This document shows positions 8,292 through 16,501 of a stretch of 64,000 nucleotides of DNA, one piece after another. The position numbers were made by a program, and so were the translations under genes. Location: positions 15,354 through 79,353 of the forward strand of contig CAKTJX010000005.1 in assembly GCA_934569045.1 (NCBI GenBank), given 5' to 3'. Position 1 is the stretch's first letter; each line of letters starts with the position of its first letter. The notes under the pieces were generated by a model. It did not search any database, was not told the origin of the DNA, and saw only the letters and a list, made by a program, of their open reading frames with translations. The DNA comes from an uncultured Oscillospiraceae bacterium (GTDB lineage: Bacteria > Bacillota > Clostridia > Oscillospirales > Oscillospiraceae).

Positions 8292-8327
8292 AAAAAATCC
8301 CGCAGAGCTTTTGCCCTGCGGGATTTT
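8292..8327 (-). terminator. Terminator after nfnB
   Basis: 12-bp stem AAAATCCCGCAG / CTGCGGGATTTT; on the minus strand it ends in a T-run. It lies 12 bases past the nfnB stop. Confidence 0.85.
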
Positions 8328-8338
8328 CAAAACCGGAA

Positions 8339-9724
8339 TTACTTGCTGCTCAGGTACGCGTCGATGGCGGCGGCGCCCTTCTTGCCGGCGCCCATGGCCA
8401 GGATGACGGTGGCCGCGCCGGTGACGGCATCGCCGCCGGCAAAGACGCCCTCGCGGGTGGTCATTTCGTTCTCGTTGACCACCAGGCAGCCCTTCTTATT
8501 GGCATCCAGACCGGGGGTGGTGGAGCGGATCAGGGGATTGGGGCTGGTGCCCAGGGCCATGATCACGGTGTCCACGTCCAGGACAAACTCGCTACCGGGA
8601 ACCTCTACAGGGCGGCGGCGGCCGGAAGCATCGGGCTCGCCCAGCTCCATGCGGACGCACTTGATGCCGCTGACACGGCCGTCCTCATCGCCCAGGATCT
8701 CCACAGGGTTGCACAGAGTCTTGAACTCGATGCCCTCTTCCTTGGCGTGGTGCTGCTCTTCCTTCCGGGCGGGCATTTCGGCTTCGCCCCGGCGGTAGAC
8801 GATGTAGACGTGCTCCGCGCCCAGACGCATGGCGCAGCGGGCGCCATCCATAGCCACGTTGCCGCCGCCCACAACGGCCACGGCCTTGGACTTGATGATG
8901 GGGGTATCGGAGGACTCGTCGTAGGCCTTCATCAGGTTGGTACGGGTCAGGTACTCATTGGCGGACATAACGCCCTTCAGGGACTCGCCGGGGATATGCA
9001 TGAACATGGGCAGGCCCGCGCCGGAGCCTACAAACACAGCCTGGTAGCCCATCTCGAAGAGCTCATCAATGGTCAGCACGCGGCCGATGACCATATTGGT
9101 CATGACCTCTACGCCCTGGGCCTGGAGCTTTTCCACCTCATTGGCTACAATGGCCTTGGGCAGACGGAACTCGGGGATGCCGTAGACCAGCACGCCGCCG
9201 GCGGTATGCAGGGCCTCAAAAATGGTGACCTGGTAGCCCTTCTTGGCCAGGTCGCTGGCGGCGGTCAGACCGGCAGGGCCGGAACCGACCACGGCCACCT
9301 TCTTGCCGTTGGGGGCAGCCTTTTCGGGCTTGGCGTTGACGTTCTCCCGATACCAGTCGGCAACGAAGCGCTCCAGACGGCCAATGGCCACAGGCTCGCC
9401 CTTGATGCCACGGACACACTTGCTCTCGCACTGGGTCTCTTGGGGGCAGACACGGCCGGACAGGGCAGGCAGGGCATTGGTGGAGGTGATGATCTCGTAA
9501 GCGGCCTGGAAATCGCCCTCGGCCACCTTATGAATGAATTCGGGGATGCGCACGTTGACGGGGCAGCCCTCGACACACTTGGGGTTCTTGCAGTTCAGGC
9601 ACCGTCCGGCCTCTTCCTTAGCCATTTCTTCGGTGTAGCCCAGGGAAACTTCCTTAAAGTTGCGGGCACGGACCTTGGGGTCCTGCTCCGGCATGGGGGT
9701 CTTGGTCAAAGTCATATTTGCCAT
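8339..9724 (-). CDS. nfnB: NADPH-dependent glutamate synthase-like flavoprotein / NfnB subunit
   Basis: 461 residues. The N-terminal domain has the cysteine pattern CLNCKNPKCVEGCPV and a second set around CPQETQCESKC for Fe-S clusters. Then come an FAD-binding GSGPAGLTAASDLA and an NADPH-binding VVGGGNVAMDGARCA, with a C-terminal GDAVTGAATVILAMGAGK. Known members paired with an NfnA-type subunit form NADH-dependent reduced ferredoxin:NADP oxidoreductase, which bifurcates electrons in anaerobes. The partner gene is 15 bases upstream. Start ATG at 9724 follows GGGAGGAAC. A stand-alone GltD-like role is less likely given the partner. Confidence 0.9.
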   Translation of the reverse strand: MANMTLTKTPMPEQDPKVRARNFKEVSLGYTEEMAKEEAGRCLNCKNPKCVEGCPVNVRIPEFIHKVAEGDFQAAYEIITSTNALPALSGRVCPQETQCESKCVRGIKGEPVAIGRLERFVADWYRENVNAKPEKAAPNGKKVAVVGSGPAGLTAASDLAKKGYQVTIFEALHTAGGVLVYGIPEFRLPKAIVANEVEKLQAQGVEVMTNMVIGRVLTIDELFEMGYQAVFVGSGAGLPMFMHIPGESLKGVMSANEYLTRTNLMKAYDESSDTPIIKSKAVAVVGGGNVAMDGARCAMRLGAEHVYIVYRRGEAEMPARKEEQHHAKEEGIEFKTLCNPVEILGDEDGRVSGIKCVRMELGEPDASGRRRPVEVPGSEFVLDVDTVIMALGTSPNPLIRSTTPGLDANKKGCLVVNENEMTTREGVFAGGDAVTGAATVILAMGAGKKGAAAIDAYLSSK

Positions 9725-9739
9725 TTCTCTGTTCCTCCC

Positions 9740-10594
9740 TTACTTGATCAGTGCCTTGCCCATGGCTTCCATCCGGCAGACATGGTCTCTTGCAACTTCG
9801 GCTTCCCGCTCCCGGTAAGTACCGTTCCGGCTCATAAGCTCGGCGTAGTCCACCTTGTGGCCGTCAAACTCCGGGCCGTCTACGCAGGCGAACTTGGTCT
9901 CGCCGCCCACGGTGACGCGGCAGCCGCCGCACATTCCGGTGCCGTCTACCATGATGGGGTTCAGGGAGACCATGGTGTGCACGCCGAAGGGCTCGGTGGT
10001 CTTGCAGACAAACTTCATCATGGGCACCGGTCCGATGGCCAGCACCTCGTCATACTGTACGCCGCTCTCCAGCAGGGCCTGGAGCTTGACGGTGCCGAAG
10101 CCCTTCTCGCCGTAGGAGCCGTCATCGGTCATCAGGTACAGGTTGTCGGCGCAGGCCCGGAACTCGTCCTCCAGGATGACGATATCCTTGTTGCGGAAGC
10201 CAATGATCACGTCCACAATGGCGCCCGCTTCCTTAAAGGCAACGGCTGCCGGCAGGGCAATGGCGCAGCCAACGCCGCCGCCAACCACGCAGACCCGCTT
10301 CTTGCCCTCTACATCGGTGGGCTTGCCCAGGGGGCCCACGAAGTCCCGGATATAGTCGCCCTCATTTAGGGCGCCCAGGGCCTTGGTGGAGAAGCCGACC
10401 TTCTGGAAGATGATGCTGACGGTGCCCTTCTCCCGGTCATAACCGGCAATGGTCAGCGGCACGCGCTCGCTCTTCTCGTCGATCCGGAAGATGATAAACT
10501 GACCGGCCTTGGCCTTTTTGGCAACAAAGGGCGCTTCAATTTCCATCAGCGTAACGGCGTCATTCAGCTCTTTCTTACGCACGATTTTATACAT
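9740..10594 (-). CDS. nfnA: Sulfide/dihydroorotate dehydrogenase-like FAD/NAD-binding protein, NfnA subunit
   Basis: 284 residues when started at ATG 10594, 11 bases after AAAGGA; an ATG at 10606 falls on the Shine-Dalgarno itself. Ferredoxin-reductase-like FAD domain (RVPLTIAGYD near residue 50), an NAD-binding VCVVGGGVGCAIALP near residue 105, and a C-terminal iron-sulfur cluster motif CGGCRVTV preceded by MVDGTGM. It pairs with nfnB to move electrons between ferredoxin, NADH and NADPH. Confidence 0.88.
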   Translation of the reverse strand: MYKIVRKKELNDAVTLMEIEAPFVAKKAKAGQFIIFRIDEKSERVPLTIAGYDREKGTVSIIFQKVGFSTKALGALNEGDYIRDFVGPLGKPTDVEGKKRVCVVGGGVGCAIALPAAVAFKEAGAIVDVIIGFRNKDIVILEDEFRACADNLYLMTDDGSYGEKGFGTVKLQALLESGVQYDEVLAIGPVPMMKFVCKTTEPFGVHTMVSLNPIMVDGTGMCGGCRVTVGGETKFACVDGPEFDGHKVDYAELMSRNGTYREREAEVARDHVCRMEAMGKALIK

Positions 10595-10790
10595 AGCCTG
10601 ATCCATCCTTTATAGAATTTTGGATTCCGTCCGCCGGAAATAGCGGACTGCTTTGGTAGAAAGCGAAGGAACCCTATCCTCGCCCCATTCGCTCCCATTG
10701 TACTTATTATAGGCTTTCCGGCCGGATTTGTCAAACCATTCTTGCCGGGATACAGTCAGATTTTATGGTTTTTTTCATATTTTTAACACA

Positions 10791-10820
10791 AAACCCGGAG
10801 GGGATTGTCCCTCCGGGTTT
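10791..10820 (-). terminator. Terminator after mscL
   Basis: Perfect 10-bp stem AAACCCGGAG / CTCCGGGTTT, 5 bases past the mscL stop. Confidence 0.85.
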
Positions 10821-10824
10821 CTCT

Positions 10825-11286
10825 TTACTTTTCTTTCAACAAATCCCGAATCTCCGTCAGCAGGAGCTCCTGCTTGGTGGGCTCCGGTTCCTTCTTTTCC
10901 TCAGTCTTTGCTTCCTCTTCCTTCTTCTTGCCCAGCTCTGTGAGCTTGTTGAGGCCCTTCACCAGGAAGAAGACCACCAGGGCCAGGATCAGGAAGTTGA
11001 TGACGGCGGAGATAAAGTTGCCGTAATTCAGGGTATTCTCGATGACATTGCCCGCCTCATCGTACTTTTCCGCAAACAGGCGGGGGAGGACCAGCTTCAT
11101 TTCGGAGAAGTCCACGCCGCCGATGAAGATGGAGACAATGGGCATGATGATGTCATCCGTCAGGCTTTTCGTAATGGTGGAGAAGGCGGCGCCGATAATG
11201 GTGCCAACCGCCAGCGCCATGGCGTTGCCCTTGATGGCAAAGGCGGTAAATTCATCCCACCACCTGGTTTTTTTCACTTTGTCCAT
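10825..11286 (-). CDS. mscL: Large-conductance mechanosensitive channel MscL
   Basis: 153 residues. N-terminal amphipathic helix, then TM1 carrying FAIKGNAMALAVGTIIGAAF, the short DDIIMP turn, a periplasmic-type loop with FAEKYDEAGN, TM2 (about residues 93-113), and a charged Lys/Glu C-terminal helix typical of MscL. It opens under membrane tension to release solutes on osmotic downshock. Start ATG follows AAAGGAACC. A family C element begins 22 bases upstream of the start codon, so the promoter may lie in or beyond the repeat. Confidence 0.95.
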   Translation of the reverse strand: MDKVKKTRWWDEFTAFAIKGNAMALAVGTIIGAAFSTITKSLTDDIIMPIVSIFIGGVDFSEMKLVLPRLFAEKYDEAGNVIENTLNYGNFISAVINFLILALVVFFLVKGLNKLTELGKKKEEEAKTEEKKEPEPTKQELLLTEIRDLLKEK

Positions 11287-11307
11287 AATCGCAGGTTCCT
11301 TTCCTAT

Positions 11308-11457
11308 GGGGCTGTTGCAAAATAAGCATTTTTGTAGGGGCGGCTACCAGCCGCCCGCGATCTCACGGAATTGCGCATTTGATGGATGCGCTCTGTCCCG
11401 AAAGTCGGCGGGCGGCTATTAGCCGCCCCTACGGGTTTACTATTTTGCAACAGCCCC
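11308..11457 (-). mobile_element. Family C MITE-like element, copy 2 (150 bp)
   Basis: Same 150-base unit as copy 1, inverted, inserted just upstream of mscL. Confidence 0.85.
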
Positions 11458-11701
11458 CACGGTGCAGCCGTGACGGATGAGGGCGGTACGAGCTTTTCCA
11501 TTTGTACAACCCCCCCGGCGAATTCGTACCAACTACTAGAAAAAGAATACGAATTCGCCGTAGGTTCCTCCGCATCGGTTCTGCGTACCGCCCCTCATCA
11601 GTCTCGCTTCGCGAGCCAGCATCACCTTTTACGGTATAGCTGCCACCGGCAGCTATAATTATTTTAATTCGCTGCGCGACGCACCGCCCGGTGGGGAAGC
11701 T
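11458..11701. repeat. Family B mosaic repeat, copy 2
   Basis: Abuts family C copy 2. Holds GCAGCCGTGACGGATGAGGG, a stem GGCGAATTCGTAC / GTACGAATTCGCC analogue around 11518-11555, CATCGGTTCTGCGTACCGC, CTGCCACCGGCAG and ATTCGCTGCGCGACGCACCG. No gene is seen in 11287-11712. Confidence 0.6.
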
Positions 11702-11712
11702 TTTTTCATCTT

Positions 11713-13002
11713 TTACTTTTTCTTCTCGATTACTTCCATGCCGCCCAGGTACTTGCGCAGGACCTCGGGGACGACTACCGAGCCGTCGGCGCGCTGGTTT
11801 TGCTCCACCATGGCGGGGAAGATGCGGGAGGTGGCCAGGCCGGAGCCGTTCAGGGTGTGCATGAACTCGATCTTGCCATCGGCACGGCGGAAGCGCATAT
11901 TGCCCCGGCGGGCCTGGTAATCCCGGGCGTTGGACACGGAGGAGACCTCCTTGTAGCCGTTCATAGAGGGAATCTGAATCTCAATATCGTAGGTCCGGGC
12001 CATGGAGGCGGAGCAGTCACCGGCAGCCAGCTTCACGGTGCGGAAGTGGAAGCCCAGGCCCTTTACCAGGTTCTCGGCCTTGTGCACCAGCTCTTCAAAG
12101 GCCGCATCGGAATCCTCCGGGCGGGTGAACTGGAACATCTCCACCTTATTGAACTGGTGACCCCGGACCATGCCCCGCTCATCGGCACGGTGGGAACCGG
12201 CTTCCCGGCGGAAGCAGGGGGTGTAGGCAAAGAATTTCTTGGGCAGATCGGCTTCGGTCAGGATTTCATCCCGGTAGATGGAGGCCAGAGCTGCCTCGGC
12301 GGTGGGCAGCATGTAGTGCACCCGGTCATCGGTGGGGTTGGCGATCTTGTAGACCTCATCGGCAAACTTGGGGAACTGACCGGCGGTCTCGCCGCACTGG
12401 TACTCCAGCATGTGGGGGGGCAGAATGAACTCATAGCCATCGGCAATGTGGCAGTCGATGAAATAGTTCAGCAGCGCCCACTCCAACCGGGCGCCCAGGC
12501 CTGTGTACATCCAGTTGCCGGTGCCCGCCAGCTTCACGCCCCGCTCATAGTCAATGAGGCCCAGATCCTGGCACAGATCCACATGGTGCTTGGGGGTAAA
12601 GTCGAACTTGTGGGGCTCGCCGAAATACTTCAGGGGCTGATTGTTCTCCTTGCCGCCGGGAATCAGGTCGGGGTCCGGCAGGTTGGGCAGGCTCAGCATG
12701 GCGGTGCGGTACTCGGCCTGAACCTCGTCCAGCTTCTTGGCATCCTCCGCCATTTCCGCCTTCAGCTGCTGCATCTCGGCAAAGATGGGAGCCACGTCCT
12801 TCCCGGCCTTCTTCAGGGCCGGAATCTCCTTGGAGACCTTGTTCTGCTGGGCCTTCAGGCTCTCGGTAGCCGCAATCAGCTTCCGCCGCTGCTCGTCCAG
12901 CTCCAGAATGCGATCCACGGTGGCGTCGCAGTCCACTTCCTTAGCCCGGAATCCCGCCTTGCAGGCCTCGGGGTTTTCTTTCAGTCTTTTAATGTCGATC
13001 AT
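11713..13002 (-). CDS. serS: Seryl-tRNA synthetase
   Basis: 429 residues from ATG 13002 (MIDIKRLKENPE), preceded by GAGAGGT; a longer frame to 13071 adds residues not found in the family and reads into a repeat arm. The N-terminal tRNA-binding coiled coil spans about 30-105. The class II catalytic core has motif 2 (TPCFRREAGSHRADERGMVRG split by its loop) and motif 3 (NGSGLATSR). It charges tRNA-Ser with serine. Full length, no oddities. A family A repeat lies immediately upstream. Confidence 0.96.
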   Translation of the reverse strand: MIDIKRLKENPEACKAGFRAKEVDCDATVDRILELDEQRRKLIAATESLKAQQNKVSKEIPALKKAGKDVAPIFAEMQQLKAEMAEDAKKLDEVQAEYRTAMLSLPNLPDPDLIPGGKENNQPLKYFGEPHKFDFTPKHHVDLCQDLGLIDYERGVKLAGTGNWMYTGLGARLEWALLNYFIDCHIADGYEFILPPHMLEYQCGETAGQFPKFADEVYKIANPTDDRVHYMLPTAEAALASIYRDEILTEADLPKKFFAYTPCFRREAGSHRADERGMVRGHQFNKVEMFQFTRPEDSDAAFEELVHKAENLVKGLGFHFRTVKLAAGDCSASMARTYDIEIQIPSMNGYKEVSSVSNARDYQARRGNMRFRRADGKIEFMHTLNGSGLATSRIFPAMVEQNQRADGSVVVPEVLRKYLGGMEVIEKKK

Positions 13003-13129
13003 GTTGATTACCTCTCTGATAGTATTTTGCGTGGAAAGAGTTATGAATTGACAATTGATAATGCAAACCAATCATTGAAATATTCAGAATATCGCGGATA
13101 TTCTGGGAACTTCAAAACAATTGTGTCTC

Positions 13130-13229
13130 GTAGGGGCGGCTACCAGCTGCCCGGAAGGTATCGGAAGTGAACTGTAAAGACGAAACGCTCAGTCCCGGTT
13201 ATTTCCGGGCGGCTAATAGCCGCCCCTAC
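13130..13229. repeat. Family A repeat, copy 2
   Basis: 100-base core with palindromic ends. Its outer arm (GAATTGACAATTGATAATGC, 13045-13064) extends to within about 45 bases of the serS start. Confidence 0.85.
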
Positions 13230-13275
13230 GGGGCTCAATACATTCCACTTTTCGCATTTTACGGCACTTTCGCAC

Positions 13276-14136
13276 TCATTTCTGAATCTTCATCAGCGCG
13301 TCCAGCAGCACCTGCAAATCATCTTGGCCGTAGAATTCCAGCTCAAAATGGCCTTTGCGTTTGCCGTTGACGATTTTAACGCCGCGGCCCAGGTGTTTGC
13401 TCAGGCTCTTCTCGCATTCGGCCACATAGTCCACCTCCAGGATGATTTCCCGTTTCTTGGGCTGCTCCTGGCTCATGTTCTTGCACAGCAGCTCTGCCTG
13501 CCGGACGGACAGGCCCAGGGCCGCGATTTTCTGGGCGGCCTCCAGCTGCTTTTTCTCGGTTTTCAGCTGCAAGATTGCCCTTGCGTGGCCTGCTGTCAGC
13601 TCGCCGGACTTCACCTTTTCCAGTACGGCAGGGCAGAGGGTCAGCAGGCGCAGGGCGTTGGCCACTGCCGGGCGGGATTTGCCCACCCGTTCCGCCGCTT
13701 CCTCCTGGGTCATGCCGTAGCGGTTGATCAGCGCGTCATAGCCCTGGGCTTCTTCCACCGGATTCAGGTCCTGGCGCTGCAGGTTCTCGATCAGGGCAAG
13801 CTCCATGGCCTTCTGATCGTCCGCCTCCAGAATCACCACCGGAACCTCGTCCAGGCCCGCCAGACGGGAGGCCCGCCAGCGGCGTTCACCGGCAATGATC
13901 TGATAGTACCCGTTTGGCATTTCCCGGACGGTCAGAGGCTGGATAATGCCGTGCTGCCGGATGGATTCCGCCAGGGCTTCCAGCTCTTCCTCTCCGAAAT
14001 CCCGCCGGGGCTGGTTCGGATTGGGTTCAATCTTGTGCAATGGCAGCTTTTTCAGCCCGCCGGTGCTCTCCGGTTCCTCCGTCAAGTCACCCAGCAACGC
14101 GCCCAGGCCCCTGCCCAGGCCCTTTTGTGATGCCAT
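13276..14136 (-). CDS. parB: Chromosome-partitioning protein ParB
   Basis: 286 residues. Starts MASQKGLGRGLGALLGD, the typical ParA-contacting N-terminus. The CTPase/ParB domain has NPNQPRRDFGEEELEALA and GERRWRASRLAG (the GERR box); the HTH follows in GMTQEEAAERVGKSRPAVANA, which reads parS, and the end is a dimerisation domain. It loads on parS as a clamp and drives origin segregation with ParA, encoded 17 bases upstream. Two perfect parS sites lie just beyond parA. Confidence 0.96.
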   Translation of the reverse strand: MASQKGLGRGLGALLGDLTEEPESTGGLKKLPLHKIEPNPNQPRRDFGEEELEALAESIRQHGIIQPLTVREMPNGYYQIIAGERRWRASRLAGLDEVPVVILEADDQKAMELALIENLQRQDLNPVEEAQGYDALINRYGMTQEEAAERVGKSRPAVANALRLLTLCPAVLEKVKSGELTAGHARAILQLKTEKKQLEAAQKIAALGLSVRQAELLCKNMSQEQPKKREIILEVDYVAECEKSLSKHLGRGVKIVNGKRKGHFELEFYGQDDLQVLLDALMKIQK

Positions 14137-14153
14137 AGAATCATCCTTTCCTT

Positions 14154-14909
14154 TTAAAGTTTCCGGCTGACCTCTTCGGCCATTTCCTTGTAGGCCACCG
14201 CGCCCCGGCTGAGCCGGTCATAGCTGGTGACGGGCAGGCCATGGCTGGGGGCCTCTGCCAGGCGGACATTTCTGGGAACCACCGTGGTCAGAACCTTTCC
14301 GGGGAAGTGCCTTCGCACCTCCTGTGCCACCTGGGCGGAGAAGTTGGTCCGGCCATCGTACATGGTCAGCACCACGCAGAAGATTTCCAGCTTGGGGTTC
14401 AGCTTCCGCTTGACGGTCCGCAGAGTGGCCATCAGATCACTGAGGCCCTCCAGGGCGTAATACTCACACTGCACCGGCACCAGGATTCCGTCCGCCGCGC
14501 ACAGGGCATTCAGCGTCAGCAGTTCCAGAGAAGGGGGGCAGTCGATAAAAATTACATCGTACTGGTCCCTGATTCCCGCCAGAGCCTCCTTCAGCTGGTG
14601 CTCCCGGTCTCCCGTTCCGATCAGCTCTACCCCCGCGCCCGCCAGATCGGCGGAGGAGGGGATCACGTCCCCAAATTTGGTGTGGACTATAGCACTCTCC
14701 ACGCTGACCCCGTTGATGGTCACATCGTAAGAGGAATATTTGATTTTCCGCTTGTCCACGCCCAGGCCGGAGGTGGCGTTGGCCTGGGGGTCGAAGTCGC
14801 AGAGCAGAACCTTCTTTCCAAGCTCCGTCAGCGCCGCGGTGAGATTCACCGCCGTGGTGGTCTTGCCCACGCCGCCCTTCTGGTTGACGATTGCTACTAT
14901 CTTTCCCAT
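14154..14909 (-). CDS. parA: Chromosome-partitioning ATPase ParA (Soj)
   Basis: 251 residues. Deviant Walker A is at the start (IVNQKGGVGKTTTAVNL); FIDCPPSLELLTLNAL is Walker B. The short N-terminus without a DNA-binding extension marks the chromosomal Soj type. It binds ATP and nucleoid DNA, and works with ParB; in relatives it also tunes DnaA. A family D repeat fills most of the upstream gap, so the promoter is probably inside or next to it. Confidence 0.96.
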   Translation of the reverse strand: MGKIVAIVNQKGGVGKTTTAVNLTAALTELGKKVLLCDFDPQANATSGLGVDKRKIKYSSYDVTINGVSVESAIVHTKFGDVIPSSADLAGAGVELIGTGDREHQLKEALAGIRDQYDVIFIDCPPSLELLTLNALCAADGILVPVQCEYYALEGLSDLMATLRTVKRKLNPKLEIFCVVLTMYDGRTNFSAQVAQEVRRHFPGKVLTTVVPRNVRLAEAPSHGLPVTSYDRLSRGAVAYKEMAEEVSRKL

Positions 14910-14977
14910 GTTTCGCTCCTCTCAATCTCTACTGGCAATAGCCTGTTTGAAAAGGGCTTTACCCTTTTTAAACAAAG

Positions 14978-15111
14978 GGATGCAGTCTGCTGCGCGCGCG
15001 CCCTGCGGGCGTACACTTGCAGCCTGAGAAGTATTTTTTGTCAGGTACACGCCCCGACAAAAAATGATTTCACTTTTTTTGCCGCCTGCGGGCGGCAAAC
15101 TCTGCGAGGCT
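14978..15111 (+). repeat. Family D repeat, copy 1
   Basis: About 134 bases from TGCAGTCTGCTGCGCGCGC to GCAAACTCTGCGAGGCT, with inner inverted repeats around TTTTTTGTCAGG and the stem TTGCCGCC / GGCGGCAA. A second, inverted copy is at 28936-29070. Confidence 0.75.
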
Positions 15112-15126
15112 TTTTTCACCGTTGAG

Positions 15127-15142
15127 TGTTTCACGTGAAACA
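15127..15142. promoter_or_regulatory. parS site 1
   Basis: TGTTTCACGTGAAACA, a perfect 16-bp match to the conserved bacterial parS palindrome, upstream of parA. Confidence 0.97.
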
Positions 15143-15171
15143 TTGCCTTTTTGAAACGCTGGCTCTAAAAA

Positions 15172-15187
15172 TGTTTCACGTGAAACA
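15172..15187. promoter_or_regulatory. parS site 2
   Basis: A second perfect TGTTTCACGTGAAACA, 45 bases from the first. It overlaps the 3' end of the zinc-ribbon gene and is the nucleation point for ParB. Confidence 0.97.
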
Positions 15188-15188
15188 T

Positions 15189-15548
15189 TTACCCTTCCGT
15201 TGGAAGGGAACCGGTGGTAGAGGCAGTGGAGGCAACGGTGGAATAATTCTGCCCGACAACCGGCTTTTGATCCTGTAAAATCTTCCAGACGGAAAGTCCG
15301 GCCAGCGCAAGGCACAGAACCAGAAGCAGCGCGCAGAGCCGCCGGGTGCGTTTCAGCTTTCCATTCACAAGAACCAGCTTTTCTTCCGCGGAGAGCGTCT
15401 GCTTTTTGGAGCGGTGGCCAGCATCGCTGCGGCGCTGAATATTGACAGAGACATCCTCCGGCACGGGGTAAGCCTTCATCCCTTCCAGGCACTTCTCACA
15501 AAAGCTCTTCCCATCGGGAATCTCCGCCCCGCATTTCAAGCAGTTCAT
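15189..15548 (-). CDS. Zinc-ribbon single-pass membrane protein, unknown function
   Basis: 119 residues. The first 20 form a zinc ribbon (CLKCGAEIPDGKSFCEKC), then a polar linker rich in Lys/Arg, one membrane helix (about residues 72-89, CALLLVLCLALAGLSVW), and a short Ser/Thr-rich outer tail. The stop codon sits at the edge of parS site 2. It is read toward parA and may share its transcript. Function is unknown; the family is a generic zinc-ribbon membrane protein. Confidence 0.75.
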   Translation of the reverse strand: MNCLKCGAEIPDGKSFCEKCLEGMKAYPVPEDVSVNIQRRSDAGHRSKKQTLSAEEKLVLVNGKLKRTRRLCALLLVLCLALAGLSVWKILQDQKPVVGQNYSTVASTASTTGSLPTEG

Positions 15549-15684
15549 TTCATGGCCTCCTTTCTATATTCGTAGATTATCTTATTCTACAACAGTTTTT
15601 CGGATTCGTAAAGAGGGAAAATAGGGTTTGGGGAGAAAAACAAATTTTAAGAAGGTAAATATGAACGTATACACCAATTGGGAA

Positions 15685-15834
15685 GGGGCTGTTGCAAAAT
15701 AGCAAACCCGTAGGGGCGGCTATTAGCCGCCCGCCGACTTTCGGGACAGAGCGTATCGATCAAACGCGCAATTCCGTCAGATCGCGGGCGGCTGGTAGCC
15801 GCCCCTACGAAAATGCCTATTTTGCAACAGCCCC
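15685..15834 (+). mobile_element. Family C MITE-like element, copy 3 (150 bp)
   Basis: 150-base unit with a few substitutions (GCGTATCGATCAAACGCGC inside). It is flanked by an outer inverted pair, GAACGTATACACC (15663) and GGTATACATTC (15847). The gap 15549-15941 otherwise holds only the DUF1836 promoter. Confidence 0.85.
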
Positions 15835-15879
15835 TTTCCCTTCAGGGTATACATTCATCTAAAATCACATGGATAATTG

Positions 15880-15908
15880 TTGACAATCGTTTGATTGTGT
15901 GTTATAAT
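15880..15908 (+). promoter_or_regulatory. Promoter of the DUF1836 gene
   Basis: TTGACA (15880-15885), 17-base spacer, TATAAT (15903-15908): a perfect consensus, 33 bases before the ATG. Confidence 0.9.
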
Positions 15909-15941
15909 CATTTCACCAATAAAAGAAAGGAGCCATCGCCC

Positions 15942-16484
15942 ATGCAGTGGAATATCCCAGGCACAGTAATCTCTGCCGACCCGGAAAATGCCGGGGAGAT
16001 TCGGCGGATGTTTGCGGGATTGTTTCTCACCGGGGGGATTTCCCTCAGTCAGGTCTGCGCCATTACCGGGTTGGAGGGGTATCGGGTGCAGAACTGGGTA
16101 CAGCGGAAATTCGTGTCCCCACCGGTGGACAAGAAGTATTCCGAAAACCAGCTCTGCCGGATTCTCACCATTCAGCTTTTGAAGGACACCATGTCCATGG
16201 AGAAGATTGTAAAGCTTCTGGGCTATGTCAACGGCGCGCTGGAAACAGAAAGCGACGACCTGATTGAAGACAGCGCCCTCTATTTTCTCTTCGACGAGCT
16301 GGCGGCCCAGGTGACTCTGGGGCAGGGGAACCCGGAAAGGAGCATTCCGGAAGCAGTATCCGCCCTGCCGGAGCGGGTCCCCGGGGCCAATGAGAAAATA
16401 CAGACCGTACTGAAGATCATGCTCTACGCCTGGAGCGCCGCAATGCTGCGCAGCAAGGCGGACACACTGATGCAAACCCTATAA
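15942..16484 (+). CDS. DUF1836 domain protein
   Basis: 180 residues from ATG 15942, 9 bases after AAAGGAG; longer frames read into the upstream repeat. Matches DUF1836 by its MerR-like start (LSQVCAITGLEGYRVQNWV followed by a Tyr-Ser rich PPVDKKYSENQLCRI), an N-terminal winged-helix-like region. The C-terminal half is helical. A DNA-binding role is plausible but unproven. It precedes hflK by 17 bases and probably shares its strong promoter. Confidence 0.8.
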   Translation: MQWNIPGTVISADPENAGEIRRMFAGLFLTGGISLSQVCAITGLEGYRVQNWVQRKFVSPPVDKKYSENQLCRILTIQLLKDTMSMEKIVKLLGYVNGALETESDDLIEDSALYFLFDELAAQVTLGQGNPERSIPEAVSALPERVPGANEKIQTVLKIMLYAWSAAMLRSKADTLMQTL

Positions 16485-16501
16485 ATAAAGGAGGAAACAA
16501 A

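Noticed and set aside
8279..10369. Very long frames opposite nfnAB, and similar long antisense frames opposite gyrA, gyrB, infB, pnp, serS and the HK/HtrA genes
   Set aside because: They arise from the strong C/G third-position bias of the real genes on the other strand. They have no plausible ribosome binding sites and no recognisable family motifs.
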